Shown here one piece after another: positions 33,300-45,500 of a stretch of 64,000 nt of DNA. The DNA is from Malus domestica (lineage: Eukaryota; Streptophyta; Magnoliopsida; Rosales; Rosaceae), in NCBI RefSeq assembly GCF_042453785.1, contig NC_091676.1, positions 22,303,001-22,367,000 on the forward strand, read 5' to 3'. The first letter of the stretch is position 1. Every line of letters begins with the position of its first letter. Under the pieces are notes generated by a model. It had not been told where the DNA came from. It did no database searches and worked only from the letters and a program-made list of their open reading frames with translations. Made by a program: the position numbers and the translations under genes.

Positions 33300-34398
33300 T
33301 GTTTGGGCCCAAAATAATATTATTGGGCCAAGCATAGGTTTAGGTTCGGTCCAAAGATTTTTTGAAAATCCTGTGGGCCGGCCAGGGGTCATGGGCTACC
33401 TAGTCAAGGCGGTCGAGTCTTATTGTAAGAAGGATTAATCTGGATAAGAGTGAATGGGTCGAGTCCTGGTATGATAAGGAGTCTCAATGGGATAAGGATG
33501 CTAAGATTTGAGAAGTAAAGATGGCCGGATAAGGAGTTTGGTTCAGAGTCCTAGTGACGGTAGGATTGACCGAGGCCTAGTTGGATTAGGATAAAGAACC
33601 CTAATCCGAGTAAAGTTCTGATATGGCCAAAAAGAGATTGACTGCTATAAATACAAAGTGGCAAACAACGGAAAACCCATCCAATTCAACACACAAACTA
33701 CCCTGCGCAAACTCTCGCTCTACGAGAAACCTCTCAACAACCTTGAGATTTTTATTTTCTTTTTTGCCGACACATCTTGAATTTAGATAAATAGCACTGT
33801 CAAGGCAACCGGCGAACATCTTCAGCTTGGATAAACAGCCGACTGGCTATCTATCCAAGTCTCGGTCGAGAAGGGTTTTTGAATCCTTATTGGTAGAGGT
33901 CATCTCACGAACCTTCTCGGCGAAGTGAGGTGTTACGAATCACCAGACCCGGTGCGTTTAACGTCAAGTTATTTTATGATTGGATACTTACAAGTTGGAT
34001 TTAGAGTTCGGCATTCTGACGGCCGAACCACATTTTCGATTAAAATGTACATATACTTTGAATACTTGTGTCCATATAGTCTGGTGTCTATTTGGCGTGC
34101 TTATACTCTTACAAATATAATCACCGTGACTGAATCTGATGCGACGATTTGTGAACTTCGTAGGACTAACAGCTTTGTCTTCAGGCTCTAGAATCCGAAG
34201 GCCGAGAGTGTTCCTTCCTCGGCCGTAATCGCAAGATTGAGAAGTTAGCAGCGCACCCAACGTAACATCAACATATTTTACTCCCTGGCCGAGCTCGGCC
34301 GACGAGTTGGCACGCCCCGCATCAACCGAAAGACGTAGTTAGCTCACTAGTTCCTCGACTTGCACGCCACGTAGGCTTGCTAGTTTTTAGAGTCAACA
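33300..34398 (+). repeat. 5' LTR of the second Tat-like element
   Basis: 1099 bp; TATAAATA promoter box at 33646-33653. It contains two copies of a GGATAAACAGC-type motif. Related to the solo LTR at 50569-51506. Confidence 0.9.
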
Positions 34399-34401
34399 TT
34401 T

Positions 34402-34419
34402 TGGCACACCCAGTGGGAC
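34402..34419 (+). other. Primer-binding site of the second element
   Basis: TGGCACACCCAGTGGGAC starts three bases after the LTR. It has the form of plant gypsy primer-binding sites (TGGCRC...GTGGGAC); I do not assign the tRNA. Confidence 0.6.
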
Positions 34420-34433
34420 ACAGTGCTAAAGCT

Positions 34434-36213
34434 ATGAAGTTCATGACCATTGAAACACGGTCAGTAAAAAAGAAAACAGGAATGGGTAAATCAGCGACTA
34501 ACCTACCATCTACAACCCAAAACCCGGATCATGATGGCTTCTCACAAGCATAAAACCCTCTTGCTGCCGCCACACTTGAAGCTACAAGTGCGATATGCCG
34601 AGAAAAAGAAGTCAGCCTCGGCGGACAGGATCGAGATGCAGAGGTCATTACCAGAGTAGCAATGGGAATCTTTGTCAAAGGAATAGTGGAAGATTGTGAT
34701 GAGGATGGTGGCGAGGGTTCTGATCCGCCGACTAGATCTTTTCTTCGAAGAAGACTTGAGGAGCAATCTTAGAATTTCAATCGAGAAGTGAAAATCATAC
34801 TTGAGGTAATACGCAGTAATGGCGAGTCACACAACAAATTGCTTGAACTATTGGTTAGCAAAGTTTGCGAAGGTGAACTCATTGATCGTCCTCGACAACC
34901 TTCATTTAAGAGTAATTCGTTATTAGCGATATAGGCTGAGACAGGATCTGCTCAGCTCAGAGCGAATGATTTGGAAAAAAATGAGGATTAAGCAGTAGAT
35001 CAAACGGATCTGACCAGAGAGAAGAAACGACATCCGTCGATATAATCGAAATACAAAGAATGATCAATTCGGCCTTAAAAAAAGGGCCGAAGTTCCTGAA
35101 ATTCATCCATCCATACCCAGCTTATGTAGAAAAGTTTGAATATCCTAAAGGCTTTAAGATCCCAGATTTCAGCCTTTTTGCTGGAGAATCGTCCATGTCC
35201 TTGTTAGAACATGTGGCCCGTTTTACTACGCAGTGCAGAGATGTTAATAGTGACTTCCATAAACTGCGACTATTCAACTTTTCATTGACAGACTCGGCAT
35301 TCGCATGGTACATTAACTTTCCACCTAATTCTATCCAAAGTTGGGAGGAATTGGTCAAGAAATTCTACGAGCAATTCTATTGGCTGGGGATGGAAATGTC
35401 AATTTCTTCATTAGCTAGGATGGCTCAAGCATCTGATGAGTCACCAATGGATTACTTTACAAGGTTTAAATTGGCCAGGAATTGGTGCCGAGTCCCTCTA
35501 CCTGAAGTTGAATTTGTTAGGCTTGCTTGAATGGGCTAGACTTAGAGTACAAAAAGAAATTCCTGGGGGTAAACTTCCGAGATATGTACGAACTGGCCCA
35601 ACACGTCGAGCAATATGATTATTTGCTCTAAGAGGAAAAGATCTCGAAGTCCCTATCCCAGGGAACGATTTATAAAAATCCCACAGTAAGCTACACATCG
35701 GCCGAATGCGAGGATCATCAATATGTCAATGTGGATGCGACCGAGATAGTGTTAGATAAACCGTACGTTTGCAAGGCATTGGCTCATATTAACTCCAAGG
35801 ATGCTAAAACCCACTCGGTTGTTGAAGAGACGGTTAAAACATCAAAAGTTTACATTTTTTATTTCACCTAGGCCGATGCAATCTTATACCAATAACTGAT
35901 GGCAAAGATCATCAAACTTCAGCCAGAACACAACATTCCTAAGGCCGAAGAGTTGAAAGGAAAGACGCATTGTAAATACCATAATTCAAATAAGCATACA
36001 ACAAACAACTGCGTTGTGTTTCATGATGCTATTCAAAGTTGGATCGATAAAGGAAAATTAAAATTTCTTGAGAAAAATATGATTGTCGACGTTGATCTTT
36101 TTCCTTCGGCAACAGTTGGCGTGGTAGATGTTCATTTTCCCAAAAACAAAGGGAAAGAGAAGGCCGAGTTTGTTCAAATACAACACGTCCCAAAGCAGAA
36201 TTATCGGCTGTGA
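34434..36213 (+). pseudogene. Gag of the second element (multiple stops)
   Basis: The first ATG is at 34434, with a TAA after about 40 codons. The capsid region is clearest at 35060-35530 (FSLTDSAFAWYINFPPNSIQ, SWEELVKKFYEQF, MDYFTRFKLARNW), the standard retrotransposon gag domain. A nucleocapsid remnant with HCKYHNSNKHTTNNC is at 35899-36213. Stops and frame changes between them make Gag non-functional. Confidence 0.8.
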
Positions 36214-36598
36214 CTCAAGATTGATCTATTTTCAAACGAGCCACCTACAGAGTTTTCAGGACAGGCCATAATCGAATCCTTGTCAGACAACAGTGCAGAG
36301 AAAGCTGAGGATGCGTCGTCCTAACCGAGCCAAAAGAGAAACTACCTCAAGCTCCAACATTATGACAACCATCCAAAGCCACGGTAACATCTCCAAAGAA
36401 ACTCGGCGGAGGCTAACGCCAGAAAGTGTTCAATAAGCTCAACCCTCAAACACGAACAGATGGCCTTCCCTCAACCAGATTGCGCCTTGATTTCGACAAG
36501 AAGCCGAAAGCAAGCTTCCTCCATTACCCCAGCGAGAGCTGTTAATAAGAGTCTGACGTAATTTACATCCTCCATTCCTCGGAGAATCATTAGAGTAC

Positions 36599-37550
36599 AT
36601 GCGAGAAGTTCACAAGACACATTATGCCAATGACTTGTACGGCCTACCCAAGGCGTCGCAAGAAGCCCTCGACCTTGCACTCACTTACCCTGATGTTGAA
36701 CAGATTAATCAACATACAAGAAGCTCGGGTCCTCAACTTCGAGGTCGACCCGTATACGGACATAGACACCGTCGAGCTCCCTTTCTCTTTCGAAGACCTT
36801 CAGTACTTACGAAATCATTTCGAAATCTTCTCAGCCGTATCTCTTTTCGGCCTTACAGTTGATGAGAAGGATCGTGTAGCGAGTTTCGATACCTACCTAG
36901 ATATAAGGGATGCTCGAATCGCCTATGAAGAACAAGCCCGTAAAGCACTACAAGGATAAAACCAAGCCCCAGCAATGACCGAGCTTGAAGATGACAACTA
37001 TAATAAAATAGGTTCAGTTGACACACCACAAGAGCAGGTACCCAATGAGGCAAAAGATGACCAGGTTGAGGAAACCCCAAAGCATGATACCGTACTCGAT
37101 AACCCAGAGGACGATGACCAAGACCCAATGGGCCATTCAGTCATCGACAATATGGAAATCAGCATGGTCCATGTCATATCGGCTGAATTTTAACCAACTA
37201 CACCCCAACCAAATTCCTTGGATGGGGATGTGGTTGTTGATGAAGCAACACAAGTTGATTTCATCACTATCGAAGACGATGAGCAAGCGAGTGAAGCTGA
37301 CAAACTTAAAACAGCTCTAGCCATATTGTTTCCCCACTTTTCTTCGATTAATCTTCAACATTTGAAGCCGTTGTATGTCACGGCTCACATCGAAGGTTAT
37401 CCAATCTCTAAAATCTTCATCGATTGTGGGGCTACGGTCAATATCATGCCAGTGTTCGTCATGAAGGCACTACAACGGTCCAACGACGAACTCATCCCAT
37501 CAGGAATAACTATGAGCAGCTTCATTGGTGATAAGTCTCAGACCAAATGA
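36599..37550 (+). pseudogene. Linker and aspartic protease remnant of the second element
   Basis: Frames at 36624-36959 and 37218-37550. The second contains HIEGYPISKIFIDCGATVN, the pepsin-like protease site. Cys replaces the usual Thr or Ser after the catalytic Asp (codon at 37422), giving DCG rather than DTG/DSG. A TGA at 37548-37550 truncates it. Confidence 0.7.
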
Positions 37551-38232
37551 GTGCTTCCTTTGGAGGTAAGTGTGGCAGGTCGCAATCACATGACTGTATT
37601 CTTTATCGTCAACTCCAAGACCGAGTACAATGCATTGCTTGGTCGGGATTGGATCCATCAAATAAACTACATTCCCTCTTCACTATATTAGGTTCTCATT
37701 TTTTGGGACGGTAAATCCGTTATTGTGTATATGGCCGATAGTCAACCTTTTGAAGCCAATATGATTCAAGCATAGTATTACGATGATCACCTCAGCTACA
37801 TTACCCTACAAGGTTTGAACGAGGAAGGACGATCGACTTGAATTTCGGTACAGAAAGCAATCGAGGTAGGCACCGAGACTGTCCATCAGGATTCGATGAG
37901 GCTTGGATTGGTAGATCTGATTGCAGATACTGATGTCTAAAGACCACCAACACAGACGACAGGTCGCGGTTTCATCTACCATGGAACGATTGTTGACCCA
38001 TTGGTATGTTATCTCCAAAAACCAAATTCAGGCGTCAACTTAGTCAAAGTTTTGGTCGAAAGAGACAACGGCCCAGTACTTTCACTCGATCCTTTAGAGG
38101 AAATCAACGTTGGAATGGCCGAAGACCCGCGACCTTTGTTCATTAGTGCGTTATTACCCCCAACATGTAAAAATCAAGCTTTGTAACTTGCTCAAAGAAT
38201 TTAAGGATTGTTTTTCTTGAAGTTACCATGAG

Positions 38233-40102
38233 ATGTCTGGTTTAGATCTCACACTAGTCGAACATAAATTGTGCATCAAACCTAGGTGTAAACCATTCGC
38301 CCAACCACCTCGACGATTCTTAACCAAAGTACAACTCGACATAAAAGACGAAGTCGTTCGACTTTTAAAGGTTGGGTTTATTGAGACAACTTCATATGTC
38401 GAATGGCTGGCAAACATCGTCCCTGTTTTAAAGAAAAGCGGTGCCCTGTGCATCTGTATTGATTTTGGAAATTTAAACTTGGCAACTCCTAAAGACGACT
38501 ATCCAATGTCAATTTCAGATTTGTTAATCGACGCAACGGTAAACCATGAGATCTTATCCTTTATGGATGGACACGCTGGTTATAACCAGATTTTCATCGC
38601 CAAGGTCGATGTTCATAAAACCACTTTTCGTTGCCCAGGGGCACTCGGCACATACAAATGGGTCGTCATGCCATTCGACCTCAAGAATGCTGGCGGCACA
38701 TATCAACGAGCCATGAATATTATTTTCCATGATTTGATTGGTACCATCGTCGAAGTCTACATCGACGATGTTGTAATCAAATTAGAACATCGGCAGACAC
38801 ATCTGGATGACCTCCGTCAGGCTTTCCTGCATATGCGCCAGCACAACCTTAAGATGAATCATGCCAAATGTGCTTTCGGCGTATCAACCGGTAATTTTTT
38901 AGGATTCCTTGTACATCATCGTGGTATTGAGGTAGATGAAAACAAGGCTTAAGCAATCATCAACGCTCCACCCCCGACGACTAAGAAACAACTACAGTCA
39001 TTGCTGGACAAGATTAACTTTCTCCGACGATTCATTGCCAATTCAGCAGGAAAAATGAAAGCCTTCTCCATGCTTTTGAAACTTAAGGATTCTGACACCT
39101 TCGAATGACGTGTAGAACATCAGGAGGCATTCACACAGATCAAGGTCTCCCTTACAACTCTACTCGTCCTAGTTCCGCCATGACGTGGCAGACCTCTTAA
39201 GCTGTACATCTCGGTGGCCGAAGAGTCCATCAGATGCCTTTTCACACAAGACAATGATGCTGGGCGAGAACAAGCCATTTTTTATCTTAGCTGAAATCTC
39301 AACCCATTAGAAATTAATTATTCCATCGTCGATAAGCTTTGCCTCGCCTTATTTTTCTATGCATCAAAACTCAGACATTACATGCTCTCATCGGTCACTC
39401 AGGTCATCGCCCAGACCGGTGTCATTCACTACATGCTCACTCGGTTGATAGTAAATGGCCGAATCGGCATGTGGACAATGGCACTGTCCGAATTTAGTTT
39501 GCAATAAGTGCCCCAAAAGCTGTCAAAGGTCAAGCGTTGGCTAATTTCTTGGTCCAAAATCCCTCGTCGTACGAGTTTGGGGGCAATGACGTTGAAATCG
39601 GCATGGTAGACACACGTGATAATTACTGGACAATGTATTTTGATGGCTCTAGTGCTTTAGTCTCGGCTGGCGTTAGGAATGTTATTCAATCCCCAAATCA
39701 CCACTGCTGGTATTTTTCTCTCAAGCTCGATTTTGATTGTACGAATAATCAACCAAATACGAAGCCCTTGTCATCGGTCTCGGCGTCTTACATGATTTAT
39801 GGGCCACTCATGTCCTTATTCTTGATGATTCCGAACTTGTGATTAATCAACTTAATAGGACCTTTCATTGCATGAGTTGTACTCTGGCACCCTATCACAT
39901 GGTTGCTAGCTATTTGGCTGAATGTTTCGATGACATTACTTTCAAACATATTTCACGAGTTCACAACACCGAAACCAACGAATTAGCTCAAATACCCTCC
40001 GGAGCACAACCCATGGGGGAAAACTGGGCCAAGAAATACCTGTGTCATGACGAGCATACTCGGCCTTGGTTAATCAACAAGTTCTCCAACGCGATTACGT
40101 GA
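38233..40102 (+). pseudogene. Reverse transcriptase and RNase H of the second element
   Basis: RT is open at 38233-38952 with motifs CICIDFGNLN, FMDGHAGYNQI, VVMPFDLKNAGG and YIDD (residues 176-179; Ile in place of the usual Val), then KCAFGVSTGNFLGF before a TAA. Downstream thumb and RNase H sequence (39000-39500) has at least four in-frame stops. The additional RNase H begins TMYFDGSSALVSAG at about 39630 and is frameshifted. Confidence 0.8.
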
Positions 40103-40183
40103 TTCATACATGAGTCATGTCTTTACCGTCGTTGTTAGAGCGAAATGACCCTATAGAGGTTTATGTTATCGATGCATTACTAG

Positions 40184-41453
40184 ATGATTAGAGAAGGGCG
40201 ATATATGCGATATCTCGATAACCCTGGTAAAAAACATGATCGGCGGACAAGGGTCCATTCCACAAACTACGTATCATACCAGAATAAGTTATATAAAAAA
40301 GGTGAGGATGGGCAATTTTTGTTATGCCTCGGCCCACAAGAAGCCGCTCAAATAATGGTAGAAGTACACGAAGGAATTTACGGGGCTCATCAATCTGGAC
40401 GAAAAATGCGTTGGCTACTTCGACGACGCGGTTATTTCTGGCCGAGCATTCTGAAGGATTGTATCGAGTACTCAAAGGGATGTGTGCAGTGTCAAATTCA
40501 TGGGCCTATACAGAAGGTTCCGGCCGAGTCACTTCATTCAGTCACCAAACCATGGTCGTTCAGAGGATGGGCCATAGATGTAATCAGCAAAATTGCACCA
40601 TCTTCCGAGATAGCAAAACATGCGTGGATACATGTTGCAACGGATTATTTCACCAAATGGGTCGAAGCTAAGTCATATGTCGAGTTAACGTCTAAAGAAG
40701 TTTGTAATTTTGTAGAAGAAAACATCGTGACTAGATTCGGCGTACCAGAAACAATCATAACAAATAATGGTACGATCTTTACATCTAGTAGGTTTCAGGA
40801 GTACACGGTAAATTTAAAAATTTGACTCGAGCAGTCTACGTCGTATTACCCGTAGGCGAATGGACAAGCTGAAGCAAGTAATAAGGTTTTAATTGGTATT
40901 CTTGAGAAAATGGTAAAAGAAAGACTTGCTATGTGGCATTTAAAGTTAAACGAAGCATTGTGGGCTTATCGAACTTCACTCTGATCGACAACCGGAACGA
41001 CTCCACACGCATTAACCTATGGCCACGACGCTATATTACTAGTCGAGCTAAGTATAAACTCGTTGCGAGTGATTGAACAAAGTAGCTGGTTTAGTGCCGA
41101 GTACAGTCAGGCCATGCGGCAAGAGTTAGAAGATTTGGAAGAAAATCGACTTAACGCGTATAATTTATTGATGGCAAAAAAAAAAAATTGCCGAGCGAGT
41201 TTATAATCAGCGAATTAGACAAAAAACATTCGGAGAGGGCGAGTTAGTTTGGCAAACTGTGCTACCCATAGGAATTAAAGACCCCCGGTTTGGTAAATGG
41301 TCGCCGAATTGGAAAGGACTGTTCATCATTCACAAAGTTCTCGACAATAGGGCATACCAGCTTAAGGATCGAACTGGTTTAATTCACAAGTTACCAATCA
41401 ACGAGAAATTTTTAAAGAAATACTATCCAGTCACTTGGGAGATGCGAGAATAA
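40184..41453 (+). pseudogene. Integrase of the second element
   Basis: The zinc finger is H62, H69, C100, C103 of the 40184-40825 frame. In the core the first Asp is in WAIDVISK. The second, in the usual TDNG motif, is Asn (TNNGT, residue 194), and the Glu is in NGQAEASNK (about 40857). Stops follow NLKI, after TSYYP, and within the C-terminal part. The tail at 41259-41453 (GKWSPNWKGLFIIHKVLDN) is recognisable. The Asp-to-Asn change alone would abolish catalysis. Confidence 0.85.
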
Positions 41454-41499
41454 AAGATTATTTCATTAATTTTGCAAAGAAACGTACAAGCGAAGTTAC

Positions 41500-42760
41500 A
41501 AATGATTCCTAGACCAAAACCTTAAAGGGTCGGAAGAAGGAAGGCTTCAAGAGCGGCCTTCAGTTCCAACCACCTTACTTCACCCATGGTGACTTCGGCT
41601 TGCCTCGTCCTTCGATTAAGCTTAAGTTGCTGGATCTGCCTTACGCCAATCGCGAAGTCCGTTAATCGAGCTTTATTTGCTTCAAAATTATGTTCGAGGT
41701 ATGAAGCAACGGCCAACCTTTATGTTGAAGATCGGTGATTCGACTTTGCAGCTCGGCGATTTGATGATCAAAGTCGGCCAACTGTGTTTTCTTTGCTTTA
41801 ATGGCCTCAACCTCCGGCCGACTGGCTTCATGAGCTGTCTTGGCAGCCTTTAGGTCGTCATCACCCCAGAGAACAGTTCAAAAGTAATAAATAATTGCCG
41901 AGTCCGCTCCAGGATATCGAAAAGATGGATGACATTCTCGGTACTCAGCTGACCACTAACGGCAAGAGCGTTCAGGCATTCTCCTATAAAGTCGAGGCCT
42001 TTGCATTGAAGGATTTACGAAGCAGAGAGGGATAAGAGTTCTTGCAACTTGGCAAGGGCATTAGATTCGGCTTCGGTTGCCGAAGGCTTGGCCTACGTAG
42101 TAGATGATCTGGCTACTCCAGCAGTATTCGAAAAGAAAACGTTAAGCTGGGCTTCTCAAGAAAGCTTCACATGAAAAGGTATTAGGCGAAAAGAAAATCG
42201 TAAAGAATATAACAGAGAGAATTTGCTTTAGACCTATCGGGATGAGACTTCGACTAGGTCCTCTGGTTCATTGCTCAAACATAGAGAGCTTAAAGGCCGA
42301 GCCTAGTATTTAAGACTGCTTCTCAACTCACGCGACCGATGAAGGTTATCTACATTCGACGGCCACTAAGGTGGCCAGGAAATATAATTATGGGTGAAAT
42401 GAATAATCAGGCACCTGACATTTAGTATTATTCTCAGTTTAGACTTGTTATGATAAAATCAACGAAAGAAAGGGATCGAGCCTTACAAAAGCGTAGTAAT
42501 TTCTTGAGGAAGAATGCCAAGGTCCTGATCTTGTGGGTGGATTCTTGTCTCCGTCGTTGCTTCAGGCTCGATAAGCGACCTTTTTCCACCGTCAGCTGCA
42601 GAAGGATCAACCTATTTATTCGCCTCAACCACAGGTGGAGAATTGTTGGTAAGAAGTCTAGTTGGTCGAGGGCGACTCGTTAGTAGAAATTTTTCGATGT
42701 CGTCATCCTGAAATAAGAATTGTTTAGGATTCAGAATCTAGTGGAAGGAAAAGTTACCAG
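41500..42760. other. Spacer between integrase and the antisense gene
   Basis: Degenerate sequence with scattered frames on the minus strand that may be the 3' part of the antisense gene (an Ala/Glu-rich stretch around 41522-41716). No domain recognised. Confidence 0.35.
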
Positions 42761-42768
42761 TAACATAG

Positions 42769-44892
42769 TCATACATCTTCCTCCATAACGACCGTTGTTT
42801 TTATTTTTGGATTCGAGGAGAGAGTTTTCTCAGCCAAGGTGGCCACTTCCTTCGAGACGGGAGCAACGGCTGACCCTGGAGCTGAGGATTCCTCAACCAC
42901 CAGATCAGCTGTCGGCTCGACCACGACTTGTTCAACGGGGCAAACCTTAGGAGCTTGATTGGTGGGAGGTTTCGTTTGCATTTCCGTCGAGACTTGAACG
43001 ACATAAGCGCGAGGAGATTCAGTGATGGCTCCTATAGTCTGGCTGGATATAACATGAATCTCCCGCTCCCCTTTTCTTGCCAACTTCTTGACACGTCTTT
43101 TAGGAAGGGGACATCGCCAACCGTTTCGGCCTCTGGGCTAGACAGTTTGCTCGGCAAGATTGGCTAGGCGGTTGCAGTTTTCTTTAGCGAAAGGGGCAGA
43201 TTTTTCTTGCTCACAGTCGTAGCTGTTACGTCCACATGACTACCTGAAGAAGCTAAAATTAAAATAGCAAGTTTAAACAAATAGCCAAAGTAAAATGATA
43301 GACATAGATAAATACCTTTAGCCGCTTCTTTATGGGTCGGGGCAGAAGTCTTCTTCGGGCAGTCACCAAAAATTTTCTTGATAACATTTTCAACTGGTGC
43401 GCCAAAAAAGTCTTGGGTATAGACGGCCCGCCATTCAACAAAGGTGGCGGTATTAAGTGTCTCGAGGACGTTCGGCTGGAGGTGAAATTTCTTACATCTT
43501 TCTTGAAATTCTTGCTCGACCATCCTGCATTCTCTTTTTGAAGAACCAGAGAAGCGTCATCGGCTCAGGAAAGAACGGGAGGTAAGTAGAGGTAGTGGGC
43601 AGCCTTGGAGGTAGCCAAGTTGCCGCATAGTGAAGTGGGGATGGTAGACTTCCCAACTTGCATGTTTGGCATTGCAGCCGAGGGGAAAGTCGTGCATCAA
43701 CACAAATGGTCCCCAGCTCTTTTGGAAGACAGCGTCTTCGGCTTCAGTCCAAGATGAAGATGTGAGCTTGATGGAATGGGGATATTCTTGACGACAGCAA
43801 ATCAAAAACTCATCATCAGAAAGGTCTTCTAGGCCAAAAAAGTATTTTAAAACTTATTCGACCGAGTGAGGAGGAGCGGGTCTAGAGCTCAATTGCAGAC
43901 CCAATGCTTCGGTAGGTATGAAGTTGGGGATTTATGACCTAAAGGTGGCAAAATAAACTTGCAACCAGACTTGAAGCACCCAAAGTGGGCCTGTCTGGTA
44001 GGGGTCAATCTTGTTGACCGTCGCCTCGGCTAGGCAACGTGTTAGGTTTGCAAGGATAGCCAAGCTAAGAGCCAGGACATGACCACTAGCTAACGCCTCA
44101 GAGACCGACATGTTCTAGACTAAACATTTATTTGATTTGGTACAACAAATGAATTTATTGTACTAGTAGAAAATGAAGGCTTCGTGTTCTCCCTCCCTGA
44201 GGCTCTCTCCCCCTCGGCCAGCGAAGTGTTGAATGAGGGTGTTGTAGTTGAAGAAGTTCTTGTGCAATTTATGAACTTCTTTGTTCAAGGGCTCTTGATT
44301 TTTCTTCCTTAGCAACTCGGCCACGCGTTCGTCGAAAAGTATCTTAAGGTCGAGGTTAGAAGGACATCCAGAGAGGGAGATGTTAATCGGGAGACTTGAA
44401 GGGGAGGCCCAAGGATGGCTGAGATGTCGAGAATAGTAGGGCCAATAAGGCCGAGTTGAATGACCATAGTATTGGTGGCCGAGCACCAAAAACCCAGAGC
44501 TGCCATGAGAAGTTCTTTGTCCATGGCAATCTCGATGGTCGAGAGCTTGATGGCATCATAAATGCCAAGAACCTTCCATTCTTTGTTGAAGAACTTATCA
44601 TCCTCTCGACCCACGCTACCCAGGCCGCGATAGTGGAAGGCCAGGTTCCTTAGGGTTTAGTCAATTCCCACTTCGACCAGTCATATCCTTGAAACAAAGG
44701 TTTCAGGCAGTTGTCTTTGAGGAGGTTGGTAATGGATGTTGGGACATTGTCTTTAAAGAGTGGTCCAAGGATCTGATGAGAAGCGCTTGAGTCACCTTCG
44801 AATCGTAGGTTTTTTATGACGCTCCGGTCGATGAAGTCCCTGCACTTAGCGCATTCGTCAGAAAGTTTGGAGATGAAGGTGTTGGAAGCCAT
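42769..44892 (-). pseudogene. Antisense plant-mobile-domain-like gene in the second element (broken)
   Basis: Read on the minus strand from the ATG at 44892 (MASNTFISKLSDECAKCRDF), the coding signal continues through several frame changes: GREDDKFFNKEWKVLGIYD, KELLMAALGFWCSATNTM, GLIGPTILDISAILG (44309-44614), then TGPLWVLQVWLQVYFATF (about 43945) and WGPFVLMHDFPLG (about 43700). The layout and the GPT-LDISAILG and WLQVYF motifs match the plant mobile domain (aminotransferase-like) family carried by transposons and some host genes such as MAIL1/MAIN. Later parts are Pro/Lys/Val-rich tails. Frameshift near 44650 and stops make it a pseudogene. It is antisense to gag-pol. Confidence 0.55.
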
Positions 44893-45022
44893 TGCTGAGA
44901 GCTTGAAGAAGTTTTGGACTTTGAGGAAATTTTCTGGTTGGAAAGGAGTTTTTGTAGGTTGATCTGGGAATAAAAGGTTTGAAAGTTCTGAGAGCGTAAA
45001 TGGGAAAATAAAGGATTTTGGG

Positions 45023-45030
45023 TATTTATA
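45023..45030 (-). promoter_or_regulatory. TATA box of the antisense gene
   Basis: The complement of TATTTATA is TATAAATA, 130 bp upstream of the ATG at 44892 on the minus strand. It lies in the element interior, not in an LTR. Confidence 0.45.
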
Positions 45031-45488
45031 AGAGTTTTAGAAGGAGGTCAATCGTTCGATTTTGAAAAGAACTGGTAAAACCAAATAGTTGATTTTTTCA
45101 ATCTTTATGGAGATTCAGAAACCCGTGTGAAGGGACCAAAGAACTCGGGGATTGAGGTGACGTGGTAATGTGTGGCGGCGGTTTTGATAATGAAGGGACA
45201 ATTCGGTGCTTAGCAATTCATGGTTCAAGGTGGCATGGGTATGTGTAGCGGCAGAATTAATGACGAAGTGATGTTTAGCGTTTACACGCACGTTTCAAGT
45301 GTCATCATTAGAGGACAGGCATGCTCAGAAGACGCCACATGGCAGGATGACTGACAAGACTAGGACCGTGCGTTTGTGTTTCGTGAATGTACATGATGGA
45401 TGGAATATTGGGAACTTTTCAAATACCTAGGGTTCACTTCTTCAAGGTCGAAACATGGCTAAGAAGTTCTAAGCCGAAAACCTCAAAA

Positions 45489-45500
45489 GTGAAGGGGCAA
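45489..45500 (+). other. Polypurine tract of the second element
   Basis: GTGAAGGGGCAA immediately before the 3' LTR, in the place and composition of a plus-strand primer. Confidence 0.6.
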
